Below are positions 32,500-44,254 of a stretch of DNA of 64,000 nucleotides, piece by piece. The notes beneath the pieces are model-generated. The model was not told where the DNA came from and did no database searches. It saw nothing but the letters and a program-made list of their open reading frames with translations. The DNA comes from Hepsetus odoe. Its lineage: Eukaryota; Chordata; Actinopteri; Characiformes; Hepsetidae. How positions within the stretch are numbered: position 1 is the first letter of the stretch; each line of letters begins with the position of its first letter. The position numbers and the translations under genes were made by a program. Location of the stretch: positions 20,735,700-20,799,699 of the forward strand of contig CM029377.1 of the NCBI GenBank assembly GCA_017165825.1, given 5' to 3'.

Positions 32500-33180
32500 A
32501 CAAAACAAAAACGTGCTAGAAGGGTCATAATTCATTCTGACAGTCAGTAATACACTACAGGAACTGTAGGGGGCAACATGACTTTGTTTCATTTGGAAAT
32601 GATAATCGAATACTCCATTCTGCTTCATAGCATTCTATAAACGTTCACTAATATCCTATAAAGGTTAAAATATATTGCACGATGGTTAAAACGTGTCTAT
32701 GCGCTGCTCTATAACATTGTATTATGATGTTTAATGCTGTATAAAGTTCAATAATACTCTATGTTTTCAGACAAAATGTAATACACTCCAGGAAGTGTAA
32801 GGGGTGATATGATGCTTTATGAAGCTCCATACTGTACTGTAATGTTTTATATCGCTCTATCATGCTCTGGGTTTTGGTTTAATGCTCTATGAAATGCAAT
32901 AATATTCTATAATCATGTGAAATTGTTCATACACTCCCCTTCTGACAGAATGTAATACACTACAGGAACTACAGGGGGCGATATATCCTCTGTTTTGTTT
33001 CAAGTGCTCTATAATAATCACAGAATGCATAATGTTCGACAAACCTCAATGATGCTTTAAAATGGTCTAAAGTTGGTTATACGCTGCAGTTCTGACGGAC
33101 TGTAATACACTACAGGAAGCATAGGCAGTATGACCATACTGACAGAACATGGAAATGTTCTGTAATACTCAATGCTGCAT
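32500..33180. repeat. Degenerate 150-230 bp tandem repeat
   Basis: GTAATACACTACAGGAA followed by an AGGGGGCRAYATGA-type motif recurs at about 32547, 32778, 32952 and 33102. Between these lie many short CTCTATAATRCT words. The frame is old and irregular. Confidence 0.75.
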
Positions 33181-33579
33181 AAACCTACATTTAGAATTTG
33201 CCTTCTTCTGTAAGAGTGAACATTTTGGGGGTTTGTTTAAGGACAGCGTTAAAAACGACAAGACGTCCTGAGGTTTTAGACGCCCAACATGAACAAATGG
33301 TCGGTACCAATCACCGGCTTCCTTTTATCAATTTCATGCGATCAGGAATGAGTGAGATTATAAAGACGAATCAGACCCCGCCGTCATCCTCCAATCCCAT
33401 AAACTACAAGCAGCAACATAAAGCGCATTAAAAAAAAGGGGTAAACAGCTTATTTGCATGGAGTGTAAACAGGATCAGAAGCTCATGCAGGAACAGCTGG
33501 GTCTAGAAAAAGCAAACAGCTGGAACGATGCCTGCGACAAATGGAGAGGAGACGCATTCCACAGACAAGCAGGAAACTA
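33181..33579. other. No gene seen
   Basis: Ordinary composition. The frame 33198-33431 shows no family resemblance. Confidence 0.4.
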
Positions 33580-33850
33580 AACAAATGTCCTATTTTCAAC
33601 AATTACGATGCTAATTGGCTTTTCAAATGTTTCCAGCGCAAACTTGGAGATGGTTTGGAATTAACTCTACAAGAAAAAGGCCTGAAATACAAAGTGATGC
33701 TGAAGACACTGAGGTGGAAGAAAACCATGTCAGTAACAAAGATGTGGAATAGTTGATGAGCCATGAAGTCCACATACCTTTTTTTCTTCCTTGAATGTTC
33801 GTTTCACTGCAGGCCAGACATTTGGGCCCATCTTTGGATTTACAAAGTAT
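33580..33850 (+). repeat. Dispersed repeat R2, copy 1
   Basis: CAACAATTACGATGCTAATTG, TGAAGACACTGAGGTGGAAG, CCATGTCAGTAACAAAGAT and GTCCACATACC recur in the same order at 40295-40520. Family not recognised. Confidence 0.7.
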
Positions 33851-33889
33851 ATTTATAAATAGTAATATAGTAGTAATTGTAAATTTTAT

Positions 33890-34763
33890 AACCCCGCCAC
33901 TAGGGATGCACAAGCCAGTGCCGGTCCCAAGCCCGGATAAATGGGGAGGGTTAAGCCAGGAAGGGTATCCGATATAAAACTTTTGCTAAACCAATATGTG
34001 GACAAATAGAAATGGAAATAGAATTCCATACTGGAGTGGTCAGAAATGGTTGTAGTTAATATTTATTTTAAGAAGACGGAGGAGCGCAGGGTGATGTATA
34101 AGAGTGGAGGAAGATGCTAACAGGTAGATTATATCCTTTGCAGAAGGGTCAGTCTGAAGACTGATTGGAGACTACAAAGTATTGACAGGGGAGAGTGTTG
34201 CTAAACAGCACAGGATGGTGGTCTGTAGGATGACCTTGGAGGTCAAGAAGAGGAGGAAAGTTAGGGCAGAGTTGAGAATCAAATGGTGGAAGCTGAAGAA
34301 GGAGGACTGCAAAGTGGAATTCAGGCAGGAGTAAACACAGGCACTGGGAGGTGTTGAACAGCTACCGGATTTGTGTGACATCTGGAAAGAAGAAGGAGGA
34401 TAAGGAAACTTGGTGGTGGGACCAAGAAATACATGAGTGTATACAGAAGAAGAGGGCAGCAAAGAAGAATTGGGACAGTCAGAGAAATTCAGAAAGTAGA
34501 AAGGAGTACAAGGAAATGAACCACAGGGCAAGTAAAGCAGTGGCGAAGGCCAAAGATAAAGTGTCTGGTGAATTGTATGAGAGGTTGGGCAGTAAACAGG
34601 GAAAAACTGACCTATACCGATTGGCTAGACAGAGCTGGGAAGGATGTGCAGCATGTCAGGGCAATTAAAGATAGAAATTGAAACGTACTCACAGGTGAAC
34701 AGAGTGTGTTGAGCAGATGGAAGGACTACTTTGAGGGGCTGATGAATTAAGAAAAGTAGAGAG
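33890..34763 (+). mobile_element. RTE-type LINE, 5' fragment
   Basis: CCCGGATAAATGGGGAGGGTT and AGGAAGGGTATCCGATATAA are landmarks of teleost RTE elements. The frame at 34351-34668 retains KEDKETWWWDQEIHECIQKK and LYRLARQSWEG, which lie between the endonuclease and reverse transcriptase domains. Frameshifts and stops are frequent. It is broken at 34763 by LTR sequence and continues at 35480. Confidence 0.85.
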
Positions 34764-34840
34764 TGACTATGTCAAATAAAGTTATGTTCCTGATCTCTTG
34801 CTCCGCGCAGATGTCCTTCCTGCACCCCGCCTCCGTAACA
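34764..34840 (+). mobile_element. Truncated LTR (3' 77 bp only)
   Basis: TGACTATGTCAAATAAAGTT to CCGCCTCCGTAACA equals the last part (R-U5) of the LTR at 35212-35479, including the AATAAA signal. It is followed by about 55 bp of LINE sequence (GAGAGAGAGAAGATTGGATG) that reappears after the second LTR. Confidence 0.8.
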
Positions 34841-35211
34841 GAGAGAGAGAAGATTGGATGATGTGAGGACCATGAACCAGGAAGTGCAGCAAATAGGAAG
34901 TGCAGGGTCTCTCTTAGAGATATGGTCTGTACTACTTTATGGTTGGGATAGCTGCAATGCTAAAGGCTGGTCCTATGACCATACAACCCTGAAATGAACT
35001 GGGACTTTGGGGTACCCCTCACCACCGCCAGCAGCCCTGGACATGGCTGTGGCTGGTCAGGGGCCTCCCGTTAGTTAGTTTGTTTTGTAGACCAGGCCAT
35101 GTGCCCCAGTAAAGGGGGCTGTTTGCTTATGTTTTGTAGGCCACCCCTCCAGTGCTCCAGCTCCAGGGGGTAAGCTTGAGCACCCCGGGAGTGGCGCCTT
35201 TAGGGGGGTGA
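34841..35211 (+). mobile_element. LINE duplicate plus 3' internal end of LTR element
   Basis: 34841-34895 duplicates RTE sequence found at 35480-35540. From about 34990 the sequence (GGGGTACCCCTCACCACCGC, CATGTGCCCCAGTAAAGGGGG) is homologous to 12490-12680 in reverse. It ends in a purine-rich TTTAGGGGGGTGA touching the LTR. It is thus the 3' interior of a relative of the 12.1-16.1 kb element. Confidence 0.75.
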
Positions 35212-35479
35212 TGTCACGGTTGGGTTTCTGGTTTGGTACGACAGATAGAGCTCTGTTCTGACTGAACATACTTGAGCTCATGAAGGCACAGGTATGCTTC
35301 ACTGGGGCTGCTATTTAAGCCCCAATGAGTCAGAACAGAGTGCATTTCATTCACGAAGGCTAAGCCTTATGTTAAAGGGGGTTCTGTTGGTCCTTGTGTC
35401 TTGTTTTGGTGACTATGTCAAATAAAGTTATGTTCCTGATCTCTGGCAGATGTCCTTCCCGCACCCCGCCTCCATAACA
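35212..35479 (+). mobile_element. LTR, forward, complete
   Basis: TGTCACGGTTGG to CCTCCATAACA, 268 bp. TATTTAA at about 35332 serves as a TATA box in the loop of the U3 hairpin. AATAAAG at about 35420 is the polyadenylation signal. The structured U3 module spans 35249-35340. Confidence 0.9.
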
Positions 35480-36255
35480 GAGAGAGAGAAGATTGGACGA
35501 TGTGAGGACAATGAACCAGGAAGTGCAGAAAATAAGCAAGATGGAAGTAAGGGCAGCAATGAAGAGAATGAAGAATGGAAAGGCTGTTGGACCAGTGGAA
35601 GCATGGAGGTGTTTAGGGGAGATGGCAGTTGAGTTTCTGACCAGATTGTTCAACAGAATCTTGGAAAGTGAGAGGATGCCTGAGGAGTGGAGACAAAGTG
35701 TACCGGTACCGATTTTCAAGAATAAAGGTGATACACAGAGGTGTAGTAACTATAGAGGGATAAAGTTGATCAACCAGAGCATGAAGTTATGGGAAAGAGT
35801 TGTGGAAGCTAGGTTAAGAAAAGAGGTGAAGATTAGTGAACAGCAGTATGATTTCATGCCGAGAAAGAGCACTACAGATGCAGTGTTTGCTCTGAGGGTG
35901 TTGATGTACCGAGAAGGTCAGAGAGAATTGCATTGTACCTTTGTGGACTTGGACAAAGCATATGACAGGGCTACAGAGAAATGACATATGGCAGGGTTAC
36001 AGTGAGATTAGTTCAGGATATGTATGATGGCAGTGTGACAGTGGGGAGATCTGCAGTGGGAGTGATGGATGCATCTAAGGTAGAGGTTGGGTTACATCAA
36101 GGATCAATGCTGAGCCAATTCTTGTTTGCAATAGTAATGGACAGGTTGATGGGCGAGCTTAGACAGGAGTCTCTGTTGACGATGTTTGCTGAAGATATAG
36201 TGATCTGCAGTGAGAGTAGAGAGCAGCTTGAGGAGAACCTGGAGAGATGGAGATC
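35480..36255 (+). mobile_element. RTE-type LINE, reverse transcriptase fragment
   Basis: The frame 35493-35984 carries MKNGKAVGPVEAW, PVPIFKNKGDTQRCSNYRGI, QQYDFMPRKSTTDAVFALRV and FVDLDKAYDR, the fingers and palm of an RTE reverse transcriptase. The next frame (35981-36322) has VEVGLHQGSMLSQFLFAIVM and MFAEDIVICSESREQ. The catalytic FADD box therefore reads FAED. About 60 bp is missing at the frame junction near 35977. Dead element. Confidence 0.93.
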
Positions 36256-36535
36256 TGGAGCGGGAAGGACATCATTGCCGAGCCAGAGATTCCTGAAGTA
36301 CTTTTATTTAACCGAAACATGAAACCAGACACGAAACTGGAATACATCAGAAACAAAACCACCCGTAACCCAGAGCTTTCCCTATTAAATGAGCCGCGCT
36401 CTGTTCTGACTCATTGAGGCTTAAGTAGTCAGCCTCAATGTAGCACACCTGTGCCTCATGAGCTCAGGTGTGCTCAGTCAGAACAGAGCACCCTCTACCG
36501 TGAACAAAAACAACAAAACCCTCCAAACCCTGACA
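36256..36535 (-). mobile_element. LTR, reverse, inserted in RTE LINE
   Basis: GAGCGGGAAGGACATCATTG to CCAAACCCTGACA. The outer U5 end is missing a few bases. The U3 module at 36397-36488 is perfectly paired, including the variant stem CATTGAGGCT/AGCCTCAATG. About 400 bp of LINE expected between 36255 and 36536 is absent. Confidence 0.88.
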
Positions 36536-36975
36536 ACAGGACAGTAGTGAGACCAGTTATGTTGTATAGGTTGGAGACGGTGGCACTGACGAAAAGACAG
36601 GAGGCGGAGCTGGAGGTGTCAGAGTTAAAGATGCTGAGATTTTCATTGGGTGTGACAAGGATGGACAGGATTAGAAATGAATATATTAGAGGGACAGCTC
36701 AATTTAGACGTTTTGGAGACAAATTTAGAGAAGCAAGGTTGCGTTGGTTTGGACATGTCCAGAGGAGAGATGAGGATTATATTGGAAGGAGGATGTTGAA
36801 GGATATTGGATCTGCCAGGAAAGAGGAGAAGAGAAAGACCAAAGAAGAGGTTTATGGACGTAGTGAGAGAGGACATGCAGGAAGATGCAGAGAACCGGAA
36901 GATATGGAGATGGTTGATCTGCTGTGGTGACCCCTAAAATGGAGCAGCTGAAAGAAAAAAAAGAAGAAGAATATT
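36536..36975 (+). mobile_element. RTE-type LINE, 3' end
   Basis: Reads RPVMLYRLETVALTKRQEAE, ELKMLRFSLGVTRMDRIRNE and LRWFGHVQRRDEDYIGRRML, the conserved C-terminus of RTE ORF2. It then has the typical 3' end GTGACCCCTAAAATGGAGCA with an AAGAAGAAGAAT tail. Confidence 0.93.
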
Positions 36976-37099
36976 GTAAATGTATTCTGTAGTAACATCA
37001 CAGCTAACACCACAAAGCTCAAACTATCAATTCTAAAGACGTATCAGGAAACCTTCACTTCCTGGTTTGGTTTGATAATAAAGAGACGACTTTGGGACA

Positions 37100-37330
37100 A
37101 GCAGGACAAACACTGGAGTGTTCAGGACTGGGAGCAGGTCTCGTGGATGGGCGAGAGTGCATTTCAGATGATTTGGAGGAATTGAAGGGTTTATGTGGGA
37201 CAAATGTAGGAAAAATGACAGCACAGTGTTTTGTTCCTGCAGTGTGTTGTTGCAAATGGAAGTGAATTAGTGATGCTTTGGCGCCATTTTGGGAGGAAGA
37301 TCTGGAGACGCATACAAAATTTAAGGAATT
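37100..37330 (-). repeat. Dispersed repeat R3, copy 2
   Basis: Reverse complement keeps GCAGGAACAAAACACTGTGC, CTTCAATTCCTCCAAATC and GAAATGCACTCTCGCCCATC, parallel to 18812-18965. Confidence 0.6.
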
Positions 37331-37824
37331 TAAAGAAATGATCACTCAGTTCTTCATCAGACAGTTCCTTATGGTTTATGGAACACTGGATGAAATTTAA
37401 CTCCGCTATAGAATAGTGTTCCCAAGCATCTTCAAAACTGCGCCAAAGGACTATACCTAGTCCAAAGTTTAGAGAATGATGTCACTTCCTCCCCAGTCTT
37501 TTGATCTTATATAATATGATCTTTTAGTCTCATATTGAGTTGCAGGGACAAGCTGTACCAAACAAGTTTGCTTGTTTTGCTTGAGACAAAAAAGAGCTTG
37601 AGACAGATGAAGAAGGTGATTTTGATGAAATTTAAAAACCAGCCAGTTACGCTTAAGTATATTTAATTTTCTTTTTCTTTTCTTTTTTTTTTATTTTTTA
37701 ATCCAAGGTTGAACTCATACTGCATCAACCTCCAAAATTAAGGAGTTTTTAAGGAGCTGAGAAGGTCAACAGCTACAGATTTCTGAAGCCCATCAATTCC
37801 TTCAGATTTTTGGCCAAAGTGCTT
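37331..37824. other. No gene seen
   Basis: T-rich near 37668-37700. Nothing recognisable. Confidence 0.4.
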
Positions 37825-37968
37825 TGAAATGTGTGGACAGAGGTGCTTAATGTGGGCAGCGGTGTTTGACATGTTCAGCGGTGTTTGATTTGGACAGGGG
37901 TGTTTGATGGGGACAGCAGTGTTTGATGTGTGCAGGTGTGATTGATTTAGACTGGGATGTTTCATGTG
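37825..37968. repeat. 21 bp minisatellite, left part
   Basis: Units near GGTGTTTGATGTGGACAGCG, seven or so copies. The array resumes at 38850-38927 after an L2 LINE fragment. Confidence 0.88.
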
Positions 37969-38849
37969 TAATAATTATAATAATAATTTTTATTTATATA
38001 GCAGCTTTCTCAAACCCAAGGTCACTTTACAGAGCAGCTCTAAGATAAAGCAATATAAATTAAAACAGTTAACAAACAAGCACAACGACAGTGACAAACA
38101 AACAACAGGATTAAGAAATCAAGAATAGGGAATAGCACAGACTCAATAGATATATTCTCAACTAAGTTTTGAAGAGAGACAGTGAGGATGTTAGGCTTTA
38201 GTTTTGAGGGAGGGAATTCCAGAGTTTAGGGGCAGCAACACTAAATGATCTACCACCCATGGTAGCTAGCCTGAATTTAGGAACTGTGAGTAAACCGGAG
38301 TGCTTTAAACATGATGAGAAGCAGCTTATAATGAATATGATATAATATGGGCAGCCAGTGAAGTTTGTGGAGAATGGGGGTGATATATTTTGATTTTTTG
38401 GAGAATGTGAGAACACGAGCTGCAGAGTTCTGTATGTACTGGAGCCGGGTTAATGCTCTAGTTGGGAGACCAAAGAGTATAGCATTACAGTAATTGAGAT
38501 GCGAAGCTATTTAAGCATAAATGTATTTCTGCATCCTTCAATGAACGTAATGAGCGGAGCTGAGAGGTGTTTCAGAGGTGAAAGAATGCATTTTTCACAA
38601 CTATCTTTTATGTGAGAGTCAAACGATAGAGCAGGATCAAATATAACATCTAAAATGCAGACAGTGGGTGAGGGTGTAACAAGAGCATGATCAATGGTAA
38701 GATGAAATTTTGGAGTTTAGTGATGAGAACCTTGAAGCCAATTAATAAAAGTTCTGTTTTGTATGTGTTGAGCTTTAGAAAGTTTGAGGTAAACCATAGT
38801 TTTACATCATGAATATAAGCTGTGAGGGAATGGGGAGGGGTGGCTGAAG
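37969..38849 (-). mobile_element. L2-type LINE, 3' portion
   Basis: The left end AATAATTTTTATTTATATAGC is the reversed L2 3' tail. Minus-strand frames give SFSVAAPKLWNSLP (about 38200-38250), LTVPKFRLATMGGRSFSVAA and, further up, YIHDVKLWFTSNFLKLNTYK. These are the C-terminal ORF2 landmarks of teleost L2. Heavily frameshifted. It interrupts the 21 bp minisatellite. Confidence 0.9.
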
Positions 38850-38927
38850 TACAGCAGTGTTTGATGTGGGCAGTGGTGTTTGATGTGGACAGCATGTTTG
38901 ATATGGACAGGGGTCTTTGAGTCCTGA
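38850..38927. repeat. 21 bp minisatellite, right part
   Basis: CAGCAGTGTTTGATGTGGGC and CAGTGGTGTTTGATGTGGAC units continue the 37825 array. Confidence 0.85.
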
Positions 38928-39740
38928 ATGTGTCGTGTCCTAGATTGGGAAAGAAAACACCTTGAAAGCAACCTTCAACAAAAGTCGCTTTAGGTCATCA
39001 ACCCAGTTCCCAGCCTCATAAACAAAAACAATCCTGGGTGTTCATTCTGCTTCTGAACAATTTTCAAACTGGCGAACACATCGCTGCACTTCTGAAGACA
39101 GCAGTCAGTGTGTTTGCTCGAGTGTACACTTGGATGCCTGATGGGCAGCTGTCACTTTTTTTATCTGCGAAAGAGAGATAAACCTGAGCATCCGAGCGAA
39201 ACACCTTTGAAAAAGTGTGTGTTCATCTGTGTGTTGCTGACTGTTCTTGGTTCCTTACTCAAAAGGAATCCGAGGTGAATTTGATTCAGCCTACGGTGAG
39301 ATCAATCACTGAACAGCATGCACTCCTCTGCTCTCCTCCCTTCCATCTCTTCATTTCTCATGCCTCCCGCGACCCCATGCTCCTGTACACAGTGCTCCCT
39401 TGCTTCACTTTACCAGCTGTCCAACACTGCTAAAAAAAAAATGGGTACAGTTTTGGTTCAGTATGACTGTATACCTCTTGCAGGACATCCCAAAGCAGCA
39501 CAACGAAGAGATTAGTTCCCTGGTTGTTAGCTTATGTGGGCCACGGAGGGGTTTCAGTACTACTCTCTGCAGCTGGAACCTTTTGGATTACCAAGATTAA
39601 GAAGAGCCCACCACTGAAGGCTTCATCAACAACAGCAACATCATCCTGCTGGTAGACAAGTGTCATGACAAAAACTGCCAAAATCGGGAAGCTTGATGTT
39701 TACAGACAGCCTGAAGGCTTTTCTTAATATATAGAAAAGT
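38928..39740. other. No gene supported
   Basis: Several overlapping short frames (39215-39600) but none with domain or splice evidence. No repeat recognised. Confidence 0.4.
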
Positions 39741-39742
39741 GA

Positions 39743-39935
39743 AAGTGAAAGTGAAAGTGACAACCCTTGTCATTGCGAGGTCACGGCACAGCACACATGA
39801 ACCACAACGAAATTGGACCTCTGCATTTAACCCATGCACACTCAAACCCGTGCAGCAGTGGGCAGCTATTGAAAGCGCCCGGGGAGCAGTGATGGGGGCG
39901 GTACCTTGCTCAAGGGTACCTCAGGGCAAGAAGGT
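39743..39935 (-). mobile_element. SINE type A, head-truncated
   Basis: GTGAAAGTGACAACCCTTGT, CAACGAAATTGGACCTCTGC and GGTACCTTGCTCAAGGGTAC. It lacks the tRNA-like head, which for this reverse copy would be on the right. Confidence 0.85.
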
Positions 39936-40294
39936 CTGCAGTTTCAGATTTCTGAGGCCTGAAGAGAAGAAAACTGCTCAAAAGACTGCCTCTGAAAAGA
40001 TAGCACTTCTCTTCCCAGATCAACAGACACAGCATTTTAATGGCTAATACTGTTTACTGATCCCACTGCAATCAAAATTCTGGGGCTAATCATGGTGTTT
40101 TTGGGCAAACGTCAGACTAGCCTTTGTGCTAATAAGTGGTTTTCACTTCCACACTTTCACTGCCACACTTCCTTGCTAACTATTTTGGTCCCCAAGTGTC
40201 TTTCTGAAGATGGGATTATGTTGAACTGAGAGACCTGCACCTGCTCGGTAGTTTCCTGAGAAGACACCTAACGCAAATGAGTGGCAAAAAAACG

Positions 40295-40520
40295 AGTGTC
40301 CTACTGTCAACAATTACGATGCTAATTGGATTTTCAAACATTTGAGGACCAGTGTGGAGCTGGAATAAGTGCTTGAGATATAAAGCGGTACATCTGAAGA
40401 CGCTGAGGCAGAAAAAAAAATGTCAGTATCAAGGATACAGAATAGCACCATTAGGTCCACATACCTTGTACCGTCCCTGAATGTCGATCACACTACAGGA
40501 CATTTTTTGGATTTTAAATG
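40295..40520 (+). repeat. Dispersed repeat R2, copy 2
   Basis: CAACAATTACGATGCTAATTG, TGAAGACGCTGAGGCAGAAA and GTCCACATACC as at 33580. Confidence 0.7.
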
Positions 40521-41648
40521 CAGAAGTAATTTTTCAGTTTTTCAGTTTTCAAGGTATACAAGTATCAGTGCTTTCTTTGGAGGAATAAATGGAGAATGGG
40601 GACACCTTTCCACCTCTGCCAAGCCAAAAATGTCCATATTTGTGGACAAACAATGTCAGATATAGCCTTTTATTGAATGGAAATTTCTGAAATAAAGCAT
40701 TGTTGTTTCTGAAGAAATCCTCATTTAGAACTAATGAGGGTGCAGAGATTAAAGGATTAAGGAGTTTATATTAAACCTTTTGTCTTAACTCAAATTGCGG
40801 CAGAAATGGCAAACAAAGAAACCAAGGAATCCGCTTCTGGGCTAATCAGTCCAGTGTGAGGAATCAACACTGGGTAAAGCTGATATTATGGAACTAATTT
40901 ACAGTCAATCTCAGAAGTCAACACTATGGATCATTTAGATCTTTAGCCTCAGCTCGTTGTGAAAAGTGAAACCATCATGGGCTCCAGGACAGTCTCCACC
41001 AAATCACGTTTGCCGAGCAGGACAACCAGACAGACCAACATCCTGTGAGTTGAGGGTTCATCTGAGACAGCCTAATTACTGTTTTCTCTGGTTTTGTTTG
41101 CTCAACTAACCCTACATCGAACTCTCTGCAGCAGCTTCCTCAACGCTGAGTCCTTTCACATGAATGGTGTCTCAATGGGACCCTTTCTCCGTCCTCTTAT
41201 CTCTCACTGTGGGGGATTGAGGAGGCAGCTGGCTTACAGCTCTTGACTGCTTTCCATGCTTCCTGGCTCGCCAACTGATGGATTTCGTCTTCGTAAAAAA
41301 CCGACAGACGCTGCCTGCCCTTGTGTGGGTTTGTTGAATATGCCTACTCCAACTACTTCCTGCCTTCTGTGAAAAGGAGAATACTTTCCCACATTCTGGT
41401 CCACAATGGGATCTGAAACATATGCCTGGTCAATGGCAGCGATAACAGTGTTTTTTTTTTTTTTTAAAGTCACATCCATGTTTGTTTCCTCAAAACGATG
41501 GTTACATTTTCCATATTCTTGTCTTGTGCAAAACAAATGCTACTTTGCTCCTGACTGATTCCCCAGGTAATGTCTCAATTTCTTCTTGAAATAAAAGGAC
41601 GAAACCGAAGCGTGAGTGCTTTCCAAATATGCCTTTTTAAGTGGCAAG
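40521..41648. other. No gene or named repeat
   Basis: Ordinary composition with a T run at 41450-41465. Nothing with support. Confidence 0.4.
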
Positions 41649-41976
41649 TAGAAAAGACAGGAGGCGGAGTTGGAGGTGTCAGAGTTGCATTAGGAGGGAT
41701 GAAAATGGACAGGATTAGAAATTAGTATCTTAGAGGGACAACTCAGGTTGGACAGTTTGGAGAGAACAGAGACTGCTGTTTTGGACATGTCCAGAGGAGA
41801 GACAAGGAGTATATCAGCAGAAGGATGTTGAAGATGAAGCTGCCAGGAAAGAGGCAAAGAGGAAGGACAAAGAGGAGGTTAATGGATGTGGTGAGAGAGG
41901 ACATGCAGGCAGAAGGTGTGTAAGAGGAAGATGCAGAGGTCAGGAAGCAATGGTGACAGATGATCTGCTGTGGAGA
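41649..41976 (+). mobile_element. RTE-type LINE 3' fragment, second copy
   Basis: AAAAGACAGGAGGCGGAGTT, TTTGGACATGTCCAGAGGAG and GATGATCTGCTGTGG match 36592-36930 with small deletions. Decayed. Confidence 0.85.
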
Positions 41977-42195
41977 AATATAGACATGCATACACATGTA
42001 ACTGAAGTCTAAACACAAAGAGAGTTTAATTCTAACCAGCTTTAAAGTCAATATTCACTAGCACCACCATTCCACCATTCTTCAGCACAGCTTCAACTCT
42101 CTTAGACCAGCTCCTTTCTTTAAGTAATCTTGAGGTACACTTCTCCAGGCTTAAAAGGCATCCCAAAACTCTACTTTGCTCTGTGGAGATGATCT

Positions 42196-42290
42196 CACAC
42201 TGCTTCTGAAACTGCTCAGGAAAAGAAACTGTACTGAAAATGAGAGACAAAAATATTGTCCTTTAGGAAGATCTGGAGAACCATTCTAAT
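42196..42290 (-). repeat. Dispersed repeat R1, reverse fragment
   Basis: CTGCTCAGGAAAAGAAACTG, ACTGAAAATGAGAGACAAAA and GGAAGATCTGGAGAAC mirror the core of 3762-3900. Confidence 0.8.
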
Positions 42291-42691
42291 CCAACACATT
42301 AAAAATAAAGGTCAAGCAAAACATGAAGAAATAGGGGATGCCATAGATTTACACAGGACAATATGTTGTTTTATCCAATTAACCCCAATTCTTGCTTATT
42401 TTATAGACAGGATGAGCTCCTGATGAATGACAGGGTCGTTTTTTTCTTCTCGCTCAGTGGTCCCACATCTCCTGACTGCTCTCCAGGATGAGAAGATGGC
42501 TGGATTGATCTGTTTCAATGAGAGCCCGGCAAAGTTTCAGAGCTGTCTTGAAATAAACTGACAGGAAGTGCTTCCTGCATGGCTAATAAGTGTGTTTTTG
42601 AATGCACAGTTCAAAGATCTACTGTTTTCTGTCTTGTTTTCTCTCCACAGAGAGGAATACTGATTTATTTCCTGCCAAACTACAAACACAC

Positions 42692-42905
42692 AGTGTTGGT
42701 CTAGTGTTTAGGGACTAGGTGCCAGGACCAGAAGGTTGTGGGTTCGAATCCCAGAGCAGTAGGTTGCCCTGAAGTACCCTTGATCAAGGTACCGTCCCTA
42801 TCACTGCTCCCTGGCCTCTGGACATAGCTGCCTCCTGCTGCACATTGTGTATGAGTCAAATGCAGGTAATCTTAAATTTCCTCCAGGATCAATCAAGTAT
42901 CTACC
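42692..42905 (+). mobile_element. SINE type A relative
   Basis: TTGGTCTAGTGTTTAGGGAC, B box GTGGGTTCGAATCCC, GAGCAGTAGGTTGCCCTGAAG and CCTCCTGCTGCACATTGTGT. Confidence 0.82.
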
Positions 42906-43341
42906 AATCTATTTGGACAGATGTTCTCCATGGACCAAGAAATGATTCCTTTGGTTAATCTCTTCAGTCAAACTCCTGATGCTCTGATCAATGGGACAGC
43001 TCGCTTCGCAATAAACCAATGTACTTCCGTCAAGTGCATTTTTAAGGATTTAATGCCATTTTCCACAAAAAAATTTAACAAAAAGGTACAAAGCTTAATT
43101 ATGTCTAAAAAATGTATATTTATATAAATGTGATCATAAAAAGTAGGCAGGCAGGCAGGCAGATACTTTGCACCACACTTTGTCTCTGCTGATTGGCTAA
43201 GAAATAACAATGTTTAATAAAATTATTTTATTATTTTTTTGGAGGTGTTTTTTATTATTATATAAATAATAAATTATTATTTTTATTATTTTTAGTATTA
43301 TTTTTAGCTTTTATGTTATATTATATTTCTCTTTGTGATGA
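42906..43341. other. A/T-rich DNA, short (GGCA)n
   Basis: (GGCA)n at 43145-43162. 43220-43330 is almost pure A/T with TTATTATTATATAAATAATAA, a self-complementary stretch directly beside the LTR. Confidence 0.6.
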
Positions 43342-43596
43342 TGTAACGGTGGCGGGCAGTGTGAAGGACGCCAACGCAGAGCCAGTAGTGAAAACGTAAC
43401 TATTAACATAAACTAAAATACAAAACCAACAAGTGCCACCATTAACTGTAAGGCAGAGCCTTGTTAATGAACCGCGCTCTGTTCTGACACACTGGGGCTT
43501 AAATAGCAGCCCCAATGAAGCACACCTGTGTCTAAACAAGCCCAGGTGTGCTCAGTCAGAACAGATCGCCATCTGTCGTGCCTGGCCGGAACCACA
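43342..43596 (-). mobile_element. LTR, reverse (solo)
   Basis: TGTAACGGTGGCGGGCAGTG to CCGGAACCACA. The outer stem, GGGG/CCCC hairpin and CACACCTG hairpin of the U3 module are at about 43474-43565. The 5-base flanks GATGA and GGATG are only partly alike, so the right boundary is approximate. Confidence 0.85.
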
Positions 43597-43900
43597 GGAT
43601 GGATTTGGTTCTCTGCACAGTTTGAGCTCTTTTCTAGTTTTCGAGATTCTTCACAAACAAACAAACAAAGAAGGAAAACCCTGAAGGAGAAAGGATGCCT
43701 AAACTTGTGTCTGGTTACTGGTTTAAAAAAAACCACCACCCACTCCCCCTCCCCCACTGAACCGAGTGAGTCCCCCCTGGTCTGTGGGCACCCTTCCCAT
43801 GATGCACTGCTGCAATGAGGTAGGGGGATCAGAGAGATGGTTTCAGTTTCGGCTGCTTTACTGAATCTGCTGCAGGGCCCGAGGAAAAAAAGATGAAGGG

Positions 43901-43939
<39 letters not shown>

Positions 43940-44254
43940 GCTGTGCGATGGTTGTTTGTGGAGGAAGAGGTGAAAGTGAAGGAATTGTGTACAGGCCTGT
44001 GAGTGTCTGCTGTCTGGTTGAGACATTCCGGTAGCATTTTGTCCTTATGGTTTTCTCAGCTGGAACGTCCCTTAAATTTAATTTAAATTAAAGCGTGCGT
44101 GTCCTCATTTTTAAAACCCATTTTTAGACCACACCAACATAACATACAAATTCTTTAATGTGAAGGAGTCCCCTTTAAACATTATTCATTACAGGAGTCT
44201 CCAATGAATGAATGTTTTAATGGGATGAACGAGACACAAATATATGACACAGTG
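43597..44254. other. No gene seen; (GA)n
   Basis: (GA)n at 43896-43934. No other feature. Confidence 0.45.

Noticed and set aside
43220..43340. A/T palindrome as replication origin
   Set aside because: A/T-rich self-complementary DNA beside an LTR is too weak as evidence for an origin in a vertebrate.
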